A stretch of DNA of 44,072 bases from an uncultured beta proteobacterium (GTDB lineage Bacteria; Pseudomonadota; Gammaproteobacteria; Burkholderiales; Burkholderiaceae_C): positions 1-44,072 of the forward strand of contig CAIKLM010000167.1 in NCBI GenBank assembly GCA_903828235.1. The letters are read 5' to 3'. How positions within the stretch are numbered: the stretch's first letter is position 1; every line of letters begins with the position of its first letter. Of this stretch, positions 16,682-32,622 are shown piece by piece. The notes below the pieces were generated by a model. The model saw nothing but the letters and a program-made list of their open reading frames with translations, was not told the origin of the DNA and ran no database searches. Made by a program: the position numbers and the translations under genes.

Positions 16682-17370
16682 GCGACCTGCCCCTGCGGCT
16701 GCAGCTCGAGGGACGCCGGTACGCTCGCGGCCTCGGGGCGCGCGGCCTGCTCGTTGGCGGCGGCCCAGGCGTCGGAGAGCAGCCGCGACACCCCCTGCGC
16801 GTCGGCCAGGCAGCGCAGCATCGGCTGGGGCTTCGCGAAGAGCCAGGGCCGCGCGTGCGGCCACAGGTGCAGGTAGGCGATGCGGGTGTCGCCGCGCAGC
16901 TGCAGCGCGATCTCGCCCTGGTCGCCCTTCAGGGGCAGCAGGTGGGCGGCGTCGAGGTGCCTGAGCGGCAGGTTGTAGGTGACGGTCAGCACGATGCCGA
17001 TGCGCATGACGACGCGCTTGTCGGTCAGCGTGTAGACCGTGGTGCTCGCCGTCAGCCGCGCCAGGGTGGCCAGGATGCCGATGGCCACCGCGGCCAGCAG
17101 CGCCAGCACCAGCGAGCCGCGCAGCGCGGCGAGCAGCGGCAGGCCGTCCTGCAATTGCGCGCCGATGCGCCAGGCCAGCATCACGCCGAAATAGGCGGTG
17201 ACCAGCGGCAGGTGGAACAGCCGCCGCGCCACCAGGCCCGGCAGGGGCTGGCCCTGCCACAGCAGCCGCTCGCTGGCAGGCAGTCGTTCAGGAAGCCCGA
17301 ACTGCGGCTCGAACTCATGCTCCTGGCCCCGGTGCGGGGCCTTCGCGAAGGCGGCTGCCACGGGCTTCAT
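16678..17370 (-). CDS. puhB: PuhB, reaction-centre assembly protein
   Basis: The 230-residue protein starts MKPVAAAFAKAPHRGQEHEF. It has FGLPERLPASERLLWQGQP, two or three membrane segments at about residues 55-115, and the pattern STTVYTLTDKRVVMRIGIVL typical of the bacterial PH-like domain in PuhB. PuhB helps assemble the reaction centre. The ATG overlaps the puhA stop (ATGA), and its own stop overlaps puhC (GTGA), giving a coupled puhA-B-C unit. Confidence 0.92.
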   Translation of the reverse strand: MKPVAAAFAKAPHRGQEHEFEPQFGLPERLPASERLLWQGQPLPGLVARRLFHLPLVTAYFGVMLAWRIGAQLQDGLPLLAALRGSLVLALLAAVAIGILATLARLTASTTVYTLTDKRVVMRIGIVLTVTYNLPLRHLDAAHLLPLKGDQGEIALQLRGDTRIAYLHLWPHARPWLFAKPQPMLRCLADAQGVSRLLSDAWAAANEQAARPEAASVPASLELQPQGQVA

Positions 17371-18125
17371 ACCAGCGGCTCCGTGCGCTTGGGTTCGGCG
17401 AACAGCAGGCCGGCGCCGAAGTAGGCAGCGATCTTCTCTTCCTCGAGCAGCGTGATGCTGTCGGGCGACCGGGTGGCCGGCACGTCGGCCCACTGGTGCG
17501 CCAGCAGCGCATGGACGTAGACGGCCTCGCGCGTGATACGGCAGAAGGTCATCGGCACCAGGGCGCGGCGGCTGCCGTCGGCCAGTTCGACATCCAGGAA
17601 GCGGAACATCATCTCGGGCGCATCGACCCAGAGCTCCCTGACCGTGCCGGCGCTCTCGCCGTACGGGTCGAGCACCTGCATGCCGCGCGGATCGGGATCG
17701 TTCTTGCTGACGCTCATCTCGGGGAACATCGCCAGCGGCCGGATCTTGGGCTGGTCGTGGGCGTCGAGGTCGGGGTGGTCGGCCCGCGCCGCCCAGGCGC
17801 CGCTGCCCAGGCCGGCCAGCAGCGGGTTGCCGACCGGATCGAGCGGCGAGCCCTCGTTGTCGTAGGTGCGCTCGGCCTGCACGTTCTGCGCGCCGGCCGA
17901 TCCCGAGGGCACCTGGATCTCGCTGCCGTCGCGCAGCAGGTAGGTCTTCGGCGCGGGCACGCCGATCCAGCCGTCGTGCGTGGTGCCGCGGTGCGTTTCC
18001 AGCGGGTAGCCCTCGCGCCGGTTCTCGCGGGCGAGGTAGTAGATGAGGCCGGCGAAGAAGATCCAGAAGACGTACAGCACGAGCTGTGCGACGTCGACGT
18101 ATCCAGTGATGGCTCCGGTTCCCAT
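17367..18125 (-). CDS. puhA: Photosynthetic reaction centre H subunit
   Basis: PuhA caps the cytoplasmic side of the L/M core with one membrane helix. The 252-residue protein begins MGTGAITGYVDVAQLVLYVF, has the helix at about residues 12-30 and then YYLARENRREGYPLE. The large soluble domain has GNPLLAGLGSGAWAARADHPD and ITLLEEEKIAAYFGAG near the end. AAGGAG lies before the ATG. A 61-base gap separates it from lhaA upstream; no clear promoter is visible in that gap. Confidence 0.96.
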   Translation of the reverse strand: MGTGAITGYVDVAQLVLYVFWIFFAGLIYYLARENRREGYPLETHRGTTHDGWIGVPAPKTYLLRDGSEIQVPSGSAGAQNVQAERTYDNEGSPLDPVGNPLLAGLGSGAWAARADHPDLDAHDQPKIRPLAMFPEMSVSKNDPDPRGMQVLDPYGESAGTVRELWVDAPEMMFRFLDVELADGSRRALVPMTFCRITREAVYVHALLAHQWADVPATRSPDSITLLEEEKIAAYFGAGLLFAEPKRTEPLV

Positions 18126-18186
18126 GGGTTGGCTCCTTGGAGGGTTGGCGTGCGAAGTGGCCGTGTGGGCGGGTCTCGGGAACTGC

Positions 18187-19662
18187 TCAACCCGGAAAGT
18201 CCGCCAGCCCGAAGCGGCGCGGCTCGGAGCCGCTGGCCTCGGGTGAGGGCGGGGTGGTGGTGCGCCGCCGCGTCACGAGCGGGCCGAGCACAGCCAGCGT
18301 CGCGAACAGCAGCGCGAGTTCGAGGTGGTAGACGAAGGCATAGCCGGTGGCCGGCATCGCGAGCGCCTCGCCGAGCGAGCCGCTCATCGCGAGGTGGCCC
18401 ACGGCGTCGCGCAGCGCACCGCCCAGGGCCACGCTGAGGCCGGCGGCGGTGGCGACCACGCCGCCCCAGGCACCGAGCACCATGCCGTGCAGGCCGCCGC
18501 TGTCCATCGACATGGCCGCGCTGAGCGTGCCCACCGAGAACAGGCCGCCGCCGAAGCCGATCAGGGCCACCCCGGCGCGGAAGGTCAGGGGCGATTCCAG
18601 CGGCTCGGCGAACACCACGAGCGAGAACGCCACCAGGCCCACGAGCAGGCCGTGCGCCGCCAGCCTTCGCGGGCAGGTGCCGCGCAGCAGGCGCCGCGCC
18701 GCCCAGGCGAACGCGCACAGGGCCCCGGCGGCCATGATGGCCGTCAGCCCCGTGGTCTGGCCCACGCTCAGGCCCAGCACCTCGCCGCCGTAGGGCTCGA
18801 GGATGATGTCCTGCATGTTGAAGGCCGCCGTGCCCAGCCCCACGGCGAGCAGGAAGCGGGCGACGCGGCCGTGCCGCGCGAACTGCGCCCAGCGCTGCGA
18901 GAAGGGCGTGGCGTCGGGCGGCGCCTTCGCGCGGTCGCGGTCGCGGGCCTCCTGCTTCCACACGGCAATGGCGTTGAGCACCAGGCACACGACGGCCGTG
19001 CCCTGCACCACCTGCACCAGGCGCGTGTGCGTGTAGTCGGCCAGCAGCAGCCCGAAGACGGCGCCGCTGCCCACCATGCCCAGCAGCAGCATCACGTACA
19101 TCAGCGCCACGACGCGCGGGCGCGTGGCGTCGGTGGCGCGGTCGGTGGCCAGCGCCAGGCCGGCGGTCTGCACCGTCTGCGCGCCGGCGCCGGCCAGCAG
19201 GAAGGCGACCGAGGCCGCCACGTGGCCGGCCACCAGCTGCACGGTGGTCTCGCCCGTCAGCAGCACCAGCGCAAAGGGCATGATGGCCAGCCCCGCGAAC
19301 AGCGCGCCGCTGCCGAACCACACGTAGGGGATGCGGCGCCAGCCCAGGGCGCTGCGGTGCTGGTCGGACTTGAAGCCCACCAGTGCGCGGAAGGGCGCGA
19401 ACAGCAGCGGCAGGGCCACCATCAGGCTCACCAGCCAGGCGCCGACGCCCATCTCGACGATCATCACGCGGTTGAGCGTGCCCACGGTGAGCACGGTGAC
19501 CATGCCCACGCTCACCTGGAACAGCGCCAGCCGCACCAGCTGCGCCAGCGGCAGCTCGGGCGTGGCGACGTCGGCGAAGGGCAGGTAGCGCGTGGCCACG
19601 CCGCCCCAGTCGATGCGGCCGCGGCGGCGGATCAGACCCAGGGCGACGCGGGCGAGGTCCAT
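18187..19662 (-). CDS. lhaA: LhaA, LH1 assembly protein of the BCD-family MFS
   Basis: This 491-residue, roughly 12-helix protein belongs to the PucC family and by position before puhA is the LH1 assembly factor. It shares with PucC the segments YLPFADVATPELPLAQLVRLA, VGFKSDQHRSALGWRRIPYV, GAGAQTVQTAGLALATDRAT and MQDIILEPYGGEVLGLSVGQT. It starts two bases after the bchM stop. Its presence implies that the organism makes LH1, although no LH1 alpha/beta genes lie in the usual place in this window. Confidence 0.92.
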   Translation of the reverse strand: MDLARVALGLIRRRGRIDWGGVATRYLPFADVATPELPLAQLVRLALFQVSVGMVTVLTVGTLNRVMIVEMGVGAWLVSLMVALPLLFAPFRALVGFKSDQHRSALGWRRIPYVWFGSGALFAGLAIMPFALVLLTGETTVQLVAGHVAASVAFLLAGAGAQTVQTAGLALATDRATDATRPRVVALMYVMLLLGMVGSGAVFGLLLADYTHTRLVQVVQGTAVVCLVLNAIAVWKQEARDRDRAKAPPDATPFSQRWAQFARHGRVARFLLAVGLGTAAFNMQDIILEPYGGEVLGLSVGQTTGLTAIMAAGALCAFAWAARRLLRGTCPRRLAAHGLLVGLVAFSLVVFAEPLESPLTFRAGVALIGFGGGLFSVGTLSAAMSMDSGGLHGMVLGAWGGVVATAAGLSVALGGALRDAVGHLAMSGSLGEALAMPATGYAFVYHLELALLFATLAVLGPLVTRRRTTTPPSPEASGSEPRRFGLADFPG

Positions 19663-19664
19663 GC

Positions 19665-25163
<5,499 letters not shown>

Positions 25164-25178
25164 GCGGCTTGAGGGTGT

Positions 25179-26792
25179 TCAGCGGCCGAAATGGGCCTTG
25201 GCGTCGTACAGCGTCTCGACGGTGATGAGGGCCAGGCCCCGCTCGACCGCGAAGCGCTCGGTGTTGCGGCGCGCCTTGCCGCGCACGAAGAAGGGCACCT
25301 TCTGCAGTTCCTTCTGCGCGTCGGGGGCCCATGTGGCGCCGGCCTGCGCAGCCACGGCCACGGCGGCCTCCACCGGAGCGGGCTCGTTGGCGGCGGGCGC
25401 GGGCGCGGGCTCGACCACCGGCGCCTGGCTGGCCACCGGCACGCCCTCGCGCGGCGCGCCGGCGTGCGACAGGTGCGAGGCCGCGGCGCCCTCGTGGAAC
25501 TCGAAGTCCTCGCGGAACATCGTCAGCAGGTGCTCCTCGAGGCCCATCATCAGCGGGTGCACCCAGGTGTCGAACAGCACCGCGGCGCCCTCGAAGCCCA
25601 TCTGCGGCGAGTAGCGCGCCGGGAAGTCCTGCACGTGCACCGGCGCGCTGATCACCGCGCAGGGCAGCTTCAGCCGCTTGGCGATGTGGCGCTCCATCTG
25701 CGTGCCCAGCACCAGCTCGGGCTGCGCCTCGGCGATCTTCTGCTCGACCTCGAGGTAGTCGTCGCTGATCAGCGGCTCCACACCGTAGGTCGCCGCGGCC
25801 TCGCGCACGTCGCGCGCGAACTCGCGGCTGTAGGTGCCCAGGCCCACCACCTGGAAGCCCAGTTCCTCGGCCGCCACGCGCGCGGCGGCGATGGCGTGGG
25901 TGGCGTCGCCGAACACGAACACGCGCTTGCCGGTGAGATAGGTGCTGTCCACCGAGCGCGAGTACCAGCTGGCGCGCGAGCTGCTGCGCTCGAGCAGCGC
26001 GGTGGCATCGACGCCCGCGATCTGCGCCACCTCGGCGATGAAGCGCCGCGTGGCGCCCACGCCGATCGGCACGGTCTTGGTGAAGGGCTGGCCGAAGGCG
26101 CGCTGCAGGTAGCTGGCGGCCTGCGCGGCGATCTCGGGGTAGAGGACGACGTTGAAGTCGGCCTCGTGCAGCCGGGCGATGTCGGCGGCGGAGGCATCCA
26201 GTGGCGCCACCACGTGCACGTCGACGCCGATCTGGCCGAGCAGCTTGGTCACTTCGGCCACGTCGTCGCGGTGGCGGAAGCCCAGCGCCGTGGGGCCGAG
26301 CAGGTTGCAGCACTTGCGCTCGCGCTGCGGCCGGCGCGGCACGGCCTCGCGGCGCGGGGCCAGCGCGCGCACCAGCTGGTACAGCGTCTCGGAGGCACCC
26401 CAGTTTTCCTTGCGCTGGTAGGCGGGCAGCTCCAGCGGCACCACGGGGATGGGCAGCTTCAGGCCCTGGGCCAGGCCGCCGGGGTCGTCCTGGATCAGCT
26501 CGGCCGTGCAGCTGGCGCCCACCAGCAGGGCCTTGGGCCGGAAGCGCTCGAAGGCCTCGCGCGTGGCGGTCTTGAACAGCTCGGCGGTGTCGCCGCCGAG
26601 GTCGCGCGCCTGGAAGGTGGTGTAGGTGACGGGCGGACGGCGGTCGCGCCGCTCGATCATCGTGAACAGCAGGTCGGCGTAGGTGTCGCCCTGCGGCGCG
26701 TGCAGCACGTAGTGCACGTCGGTCAGGGCCGTGGCCACCCGCATGGCGCCCACGTGGGGCGGGCCTTCGTAGGTCCAGAGCGTCAGTTGCAT
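25179..26792 (-). CDS. bchB: Protochlorophyllide reductase subunit B
   Basis: BchB with BchN forms the NifDK-like component that reduces protochlorophyllide ring D. The 537-residue protein starts [20 protein letters not shown]. Conserved segments include [20 protein letters not shown] and [20 protein letters not shown]. The C-terminal ~60 residues ([17 protein letters not shown]) form the POR-type domain of BchB, joined by an Ala/Pro-rich linker of about 50 residues. It begins four bases after bchN. Confidence 0.97.
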   Translation of the reverse strand: MQLTLWTYEGPPHVGAMRVATALTDVHYVLHAPQGDTYADLLFTMIERRDRRPPVTYTTFQARDLGGDTAELFKTATREAFERFRPKALLVGASCTAELIQDDPGGLAQGLKLPIPVVPLELPAYQRKENWGASETLYQLVRALAPRREAVPRRPQRERKCCNLLGPTALGFRHRDDVAEVTKLLGQIGVDVHVVAPLDASAADIARLHEADFNVVLYPEIAAQAASYLQRAFGQPFTKTVPIGVGATRRFIAEVAQIAGVDATALLERSSSRASWYSRSVDSTYLTGKRVFVFGDATHAIAAARVAAEELGFQVVGLGTYSREFARDVREAAATYGVEPLISDDYLEVEQKIAEAQPELVLGTQMERHIAKRLKLPCAVISAPVHVQDFPARYSPQMGFEGAAVLFDTWVHPLMMGLEEHLLTMFREDFEFHEGAAASHLSHAGAPREGVPVASQAPVVEPAPAPAANEPAPVEAAVAVAAQAGATWAPDAQKELQKVPFFVRGKARRNTERFAVERGLALITVETLYDAKAHFGR

Positions 26793-26796
26793 GGGG

Positions 26797-28619
<1,823 letters not shown>

Positions 28620-28679
28620 CGTCGGCTCGGTTGCGGGGCGCAGGTCCCGGATCAGTCCCGTGGGTTCGGGGATGCAGGC

Positions 28680-28708
28680 AGCCTAGGTGTTCGCCGGGTG
28701 AATGTCAA
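28680..28708 (-). promoter_or_regulatory. Promoter of the bchF superoperon
   Basis: On the minus strand, TTGACA (28708-28703) is a perfect -35 box, followed after 17 bases by TAGGCT (28685-28680) as a -10 with three matches. The expected start of transcription near 28673 leaves a leader of about 54 bases before bchF. The -35 box lies inside a PpsR-like operator, which fits repression under oxygen. Confidence 0.6.
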
Positions 28709-28736
28709 TCGAGATAGACGTAAACTAGCGTTGACA
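28703..28736. promoter_or_regulatory. Two interlocked PpsR/CrtJ-like operators
   Basis: TGT-N12-ACG at 28703-28720 and CGT-N12-ACA at 28719-28736 share the two central bases of ACGT. Each differs from the TGT-N12-ACA consensus by one base in one half-site, the half-site that is shared. The outer half-sites are exact, and the whole 34 bp has approximate dyad symmetry. It covers the -35 of the bchF promoter. Confidence 0.62.
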
Positions 28737-29133
28737 CACGAACAGGACGACCATGAGGGTCCTTGCCCCTGCAGTCCGGGCGCCTGGACCACGAACACCG
28801 ACGACGACCGTGACCGCATGCGCCGCTCGACACACGACCCACGAGGACATGGATGAGTGCAACCGGACGGGGTGAAGACGCCTTGCTCCGAGGTTTCGGG
28901 CGGCGGGCGCCTGCGGGCGAGGGTCCCGCCCTCTTTCACCATAGGCCGCCCGCGGTGTACAAGAGGGCTTGTTGCAGTGCTCGGCCCGGAACGCGGGTCC
29001 GGGCCGGGAGTTCCGGGCCGACCAAGGCCCCGCCGGGCTGTCTTGCCGGGTTGGGGAGGGCCGGCGGGCCCTGGCCGGACGCGCGGCCGTCGCTTCCCAA
29101 GGCGGCGGTGGCGGCGGTGAGGAGGTACCCAAC
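28737..29133. other. Divergent intergenic region between bchF and aerR
   Basis: About 400 bases without a convincing gene. Short open frames exist on both strands, but they lack ribosome-binding sites and recognisable sequence. The aerR leader ends with a strong GAGGAGG at 29119-29125. A promoter for aerR is not obvious; the PpsR-like sites near 28703-28736 may serve both directions. Confidence 0.4.
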
Positions 29134-30033
29134 ATGCGGCCCAAACCGACCCCACAGTCCGACCCGCCCTGCCGGCCCGAGCCGGCTGCCTGGCCGGCGG
29201 CCGGTGGCGATGCGCCCGCAGGGCGCTTGGATGCCGACTTGAGCGCCGTGCGCATGCGCGTCTCGCGCCTCACCCACACGCTGGAGACCGACGTCATCCC
29301 GCGGCTGGTCCGCCAGCACCGCGAGGCGGCCGGCTCCGACCATGGCCAGCCCTCGCCCCAGGAGCTGATGGCCTTCGTGCAGGCCCTGATCGCCGAGGAC
29401 GACGAGAGCACCGACCACGTCATCCTCGCGCTGCGCCAGCGCGGCGTGCCGATCGGCTCGGTCTACGTCGACCTGCTGGCCCCGGCCGCCCGGGAACTCG
29501 GCGCGATGTGGGAGCAGGACCGGGTCGACTTCGCCACCGCCACCGTCAGCCTGGGGCGGCTGCAGCGGCTGATGCGGCAGCTGAGCCCCGATTTCGGCCG
29601 CGAGGTCGAGCACCCGTTCCACGGCCGGCGGGTGCTGCTGACGCAGCCCGAGGCCGAGCAGCACATGTTCGGCCTGTCGATGGTGGCCGAGTTCTTCCGC
29701 CGCGAGGGCTGGGACGTTCTTGGCGGCGTCGCCGGCGTCGGCGTGGAGGCGGTGGCCTGGGTCCGGCGCGACTGGTTCGACGCGGTCGGTTTTTCGATCG
29801 GCAGCGAGGTCGGGCTGCCCTGGCTGCGCGATACCATCGCGGCCGTGCGCCTGGCATCCCGCAATCCTTCGTTGGTCGTCCTGGTCGGCGGCCCGTTGTT
29901 TTCCCTCCACCCCGAGCGGGCGGTCGAGGTCGGTGCCGACGCCACCACCGACGGTCGCAGTGCGCCCGCCCTGGCGGAGTCGCTGGTGTCGCAGCGCGTG
30001 CAGCAGCAGTCCGGGACTGCACGCGTGACCTGA
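29134..30033 (+). CDS. ppaA: AerR/PpaA-type B12-binding antirepressor
   Basis: AerR/PpaA proteins modulate PpsR/CrtJ activity in response to light through bound cobalamin. The 299-residue protein has an N-terminal helical region (residues ~30-130) and a B12-binding-like (SCHIC) domain. EAEQHMFGLSMVAEFFRREG carries the conserved histidine of the family, followed by SIGSEVGLPWLRDTIAAVR and VVLVGGPLFSLHPE. Start ATG 29134 has GAGGAGG upstream; the frame is open further upstream but that part is Gly/Ala-rich and unlike the family. It lies 72 bases before ppsR, the usual partner arrangement. Confidence 0.9.
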   Translation: MRPKPTPQSDPPCRPEPAAWPAAGGDAPAGRLDADLSAVRMRVSRLTHTLETDVIPRLVRQHREAAGSDHGQPSPQELMAFVQALIAEDDESTDHVILALRQRGVPIGSVYVDLLAPAARELGAMWEQDRVDFATATVSLGRLQRLMRQLSPDFGREVEHPFHGRRVLLTQPEAEQHMFGLSMVAEFFRREGWDVLGGVAGVGVEAVAWVRRDWFDAVGFSIGSEVGLPWLRDTIAAVRLASRNPSLVVLVGGPLFSLHPERAVEVGADATTDGRSAPALAESLVSQRVQQQSGTARVT

Positions 30034-30105
30034 ACGGTGTCTTAACCCGGGAGAAGCCCCATTGAGCTTGGGACTGATCCGCCGAAGCGAGCCGAAAGAC
30101 CTCGA

Positions 30106-31620
30106 ATGAGGCGCGCGACGGCGAGGAAGCAGGACCTCATCGCGGAACTCGACGTTCGTGTGGCGAACCGCCTCCTGGGCACCGCCAGCGATGTCGTGCT
30201 CGTGCTCGACCGCGACGCCGTCGTGCTGGATCTGCACGTGCCCGATCCCCAGCTGGCGCAGTTGCTCGGCGAGGGCTGGCGGGGGCGCCCCTGGCGCGAA
30301 CTGGTCACGGTCGAAGGCCGCGACAAGATCGGCAGCCTGCTCGAGGACGCCCGGGCCGGGCAGCCTGCGCGCTGGCGCCAGGTCAACCACGCGGTGGCCG
30401 GGCGCGACGACATTCCCGTTTCGTACACCGCGCTGGCCCTGGGCGACGAGGCCCCGGGTCCCCGCAAGCCGGCACTGGTGGCCCTGGGCCGCGATCTGCG
30501 CGCCACCGCGCAACTGCAGCGGCGGCTGGTCGACGCCCAGCAGGCCATGGAGCGCGACTACTGGCGCTTCCGCGAGGCCGAGACGCGCTACCGCACGCTG
30601 TTCCAGACGGCCCCGGAGGCGGTGCTGATCGCCGACGGCATGTCGCTGAAGCTGCTGGAGGCGAATCCGGCCGCCGAAACGCTGTTCGGGCGCGGTCCTG
30701 GCCGTTTGGCGGGGGTGGCGCTCCTGGGCCTGTTCGACGCCGCGTCGCAGTCTCGCCTGCAGCCGCTGCTGGTGGCCAGCCGGGGCGGCGTCGTCGACGC
30801 GGCCCTGGAGCGCCTGCGTGTGCGTCTGGCCGGCGGTGCGTCGGCGCCTGCGGATGCCGAGTTCGAGGTCTCGCTGGCGGTGTTCCGGCAGCAGCAGTCG
30901 GCACAGCTGCTGCTGCGCGTGCGCCCCGCCACGGCGGGTGCGTCGGCCGGCGCGGGGCGCCGGGCATCGCGGTCCGGCGGGGCGGGCGTCGAGGACCACT
31001 CCCACCTGCTCGAGGCCTACGAGCGCCAGACCGCCGACGCGCTGGCCTTCACCGACGCGCAGGGCCGCATCCTGCGCGCCAATGCCGCGTTCGCCGCCCT
31101 GGCCCAGCTGCCCAGCCCCGACGCCGCCCGCGGTGCGTTGCTGGACCGCTGGCTCGGCCGCACCGGCGTCGAGCTGAACGTGCTGCTGACCAACCTGCGC
31201 AACGCCGAGGTCGTCGTCGCCTTCCCGACGGTGCTGCGCGGCGAGGTCGGCGTGGAGCACGAGGTCGAGGTCTCGGCCACGCGGCTCGATGCCGGCGCCG
31301 CGCCGGCGCTGGCCTTCTCGCTGCGCGACATCGGCCGCCGCATGGACGGCGGCGAGCGCGCCGTGGCGACGCTGGCGCGATCCCCCGGCGAGCTCACCGA
31401 GCTCGTGGGTCGCGTGCCCATGAAGGACATCGTCGCCGAGACGGCCGAGGTCATCGAGCAGCTGTGCATCGAGACGGCCCTGCAGATGACGCACAACAAC
31501 CGCGCGCTGGCGGCGCAGTTCCTGGGCCTGTCCCGGCAGAGCCTGTACGTCAAGTTGCGCCGCTACGGGCTGGCCGCCGGCGAGGCGGTGGGCGAGGGCG
31601 GCGGCGAGGGTGACGACTAG
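30106..31620 (+). CDS. ppsR: PpsR/CrtJ, redox-responsive repressor of photosynthesis genes
   Basis: PpsR represses bch, crt and puc promoters under oxygen by binding TGT-N12-ACA. The 504-residue protein has an N-terminal PAS-like domain (about 20-132), a long linker helix (133-160), two PAS domains (about 160-280 and 300-420) and a Fis-type HTH (450-495: NNRALAAQFLGLSRQSLYVK). Its only cysteine is Cys454 in QLCIETAL, at the place of the redox/persulfide-sensing HTH cysteine of Rhodobacter CrtJ; the second cysteine known there is missing. The ribosome-binding site is weak. Confidence 0.95.
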   Translation: MRRATARKQDLIAELDVRVANRLLGTASDVVLVLDRDAVVLDLHVPDPQLAQLLGEGWRGRPWRELVTVEGRDKIGSLLEDARAGQPARWRQVNHAVAGRDDIPVSYTALALGDEAPGPRKPALVALGRDLRATAQLQRRLVDAQQAMERDYWRFREAETRYRTLFQTAPEAVLIADGMSLKLLEANPAAETLFGRGPGRLAGVALLGLFDAASQSRLQPLLVASRGGVVDAALERLRVRLAGGASAPADAEFEVSLAVFRQQQSAQLLLRVRPATAGASAGAGRRASRSGGAGVEDHSHLLEAYERQTADALAFTDAQGRILRANAAFAALAQLPSPDAARGALLDRWLGRTGVELNVLLTNLRNAEVVVAFPTVLRGEVGVEHEVEVSATRLDAGAAPALAFSLRDIGRRMDGGERAVATLARSPGELTELVGRVPMKDIVAETAEVIEQLCIETALQMTHNNRALAAQFLGLSRQSLYVKLRRYGLAAGEAVGEGGGEGDD

Positions 31621-31677
31621 GAGCGTGGGCGGGTTGGGGGTATCGGTCGTGGCCGCACACGACCGCATCGGGCGAAC

Positions 31678-31720
31678 AGTCAAGTTGGATTGACGCTCAC
31701 GATGTAAATTCGGATTGACG
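31678..31720 (+). promoter_or_regulatory. Two PpsR-like sites upstream of bchG
   Basis: AGT-N12-ACG at 31678-31695 and TGT-N12-ACG at 31703-31720 form a direct repeat of about 18 bases with a 25-base period; both end in GGATTGACG. Each differs from the PpsR consensus by one or two bases. They end 29 bases before the bchG start. The TTGACG segments could also act as -35 boxes, but I see no convincing -10. Confidence 0.55.
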
Positions 31721-31749
31721 TTTTCGGGTCCAGGGCTCACCATGCCGCC

Positions 31750-32622
31750 ATGGCCTTGCCCGCGCCCTCGGCGGTTGCCGAACTGCTGAAGCCGATCACC
31801 TGGTTCCCACCGATGTGGGCCTTCGGGTGCGGTGTCGTCGCCTCGGGGCAGTCGCTCGACGGTCGCCTGGGTCTGGTGCTGGCCGGGGTGCTGCTGGCCG
31901 GGCCGGCCGTCTGCGCCACGAGCCAGGCGGTCAACGACTGGTTCGACCGCCACGTCGACGCCATCAACGAGCCCCATCGCCCCATCCCCTCGGGCCGCAT
32001 GCCGGGCCGCTGGGGGCTGTACGTCGCCATCGTCTGGACGGTGCTGTCGCTGCTGCTGTCGACGGTGCTTGGGCCCTGGGGCTTCGGCGCGGCGGTGGTG
32101 GGGCTGCTGCTGGCCTGGGCCTACAGCGCGCCGCCACTGCGTCTGAAGCGCAACGGCTGGTGGGGCAATGCCGCCTGCGGCATCAGCTACGAGGGCCTGG
32201 CCTGGGTCACGGGCGCGGCGGTGATGGCCGGCGGCGCCATGCCCGACCTGCGCTCGCTGATCCTGGCGGCGCTGTACAGCGCCGGGGCGCACGGCATCAT
32301 GACGCTGAACGACTTCAAGTCCATCGCGGGCGACCGCCGCATGGGCATCGCCTCGCTGCCGGTGCAGCTGGGACCGCGCCGCGCCGCCATCGCCGCCGCC
32401 GGCACCATGGTGCTGTCGCAGGCGCTGGTCATCGCGCTGCTGCTCGACTGGGGCCGCCCCTGGCACGCCGCGGCCATCGCCGCGCTGGTCGTGGTGCAGG
32501 TGCTGATGGCGCGCCGCTTCGTGGCCGCGCCGGTGGAGCGCGCGGTCTGGTTCAGCGGCCTCGGCGTCACGCTGTTCGTGGCCGGCATGCTGGTGAGCGC
32601 GTTCGCGCTGCGTGGGCTGTGA
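31750..32622 (+). CDS. bchG: Bacteriochlorophyll synthase (prenyl transferase)
   Basis: BchG attaches geranylgeraniol or phytol to bacteriochlorophyllide a. The 290-residue UbiA-family membrane protein has the first Asp-rich motif in NDWFDRHVDAINEPHRP and the second region in LNDFKSIAGDRRMGIASLP. About eight to nine helices are predicted. Its stop overlaps the GTG of the next transporter gene, so bchG, the transporter and bchP form a coupled trio. Confidence 0.95.
   Translation: MALPAPSAVAELLKPITWFPPMWAFGCGVVASGQSLDGRLGLVLAGVLLAGPAVCATSQAVNDWFDRHVDAINEPHRPIPSGRMPGRWGLYVAIVWTVLSLLLSTVLGPWGFGAAVVGLLLAWAYSAPPLRLKRNGWWGNAACGISYEGLAWVTGAAVMAGGAMPDLRSLILAALYSAGAHGIMTLNDFKSIAGDRRMGIASLPVQLGPRRAAIAAAGTMVLSQALVIALLLDWGRPWHAAAIAALVVVQVLMARRFVAAPVERAVWFSGLGVTLFVAGMLVSAFALRGL

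Noticed and set aside
28857..29120. Short open frames between bchF and aerR
   Set aside because: No ribosome-binding sites, composition of non-coding leader, no recognisable protein.
28936..32466. Long minus-strand frame opposite aerR, ppsR and bchG
   Set aside because: Antisense shadow; no similarity to any family, while all three plus-strand genes are certain.
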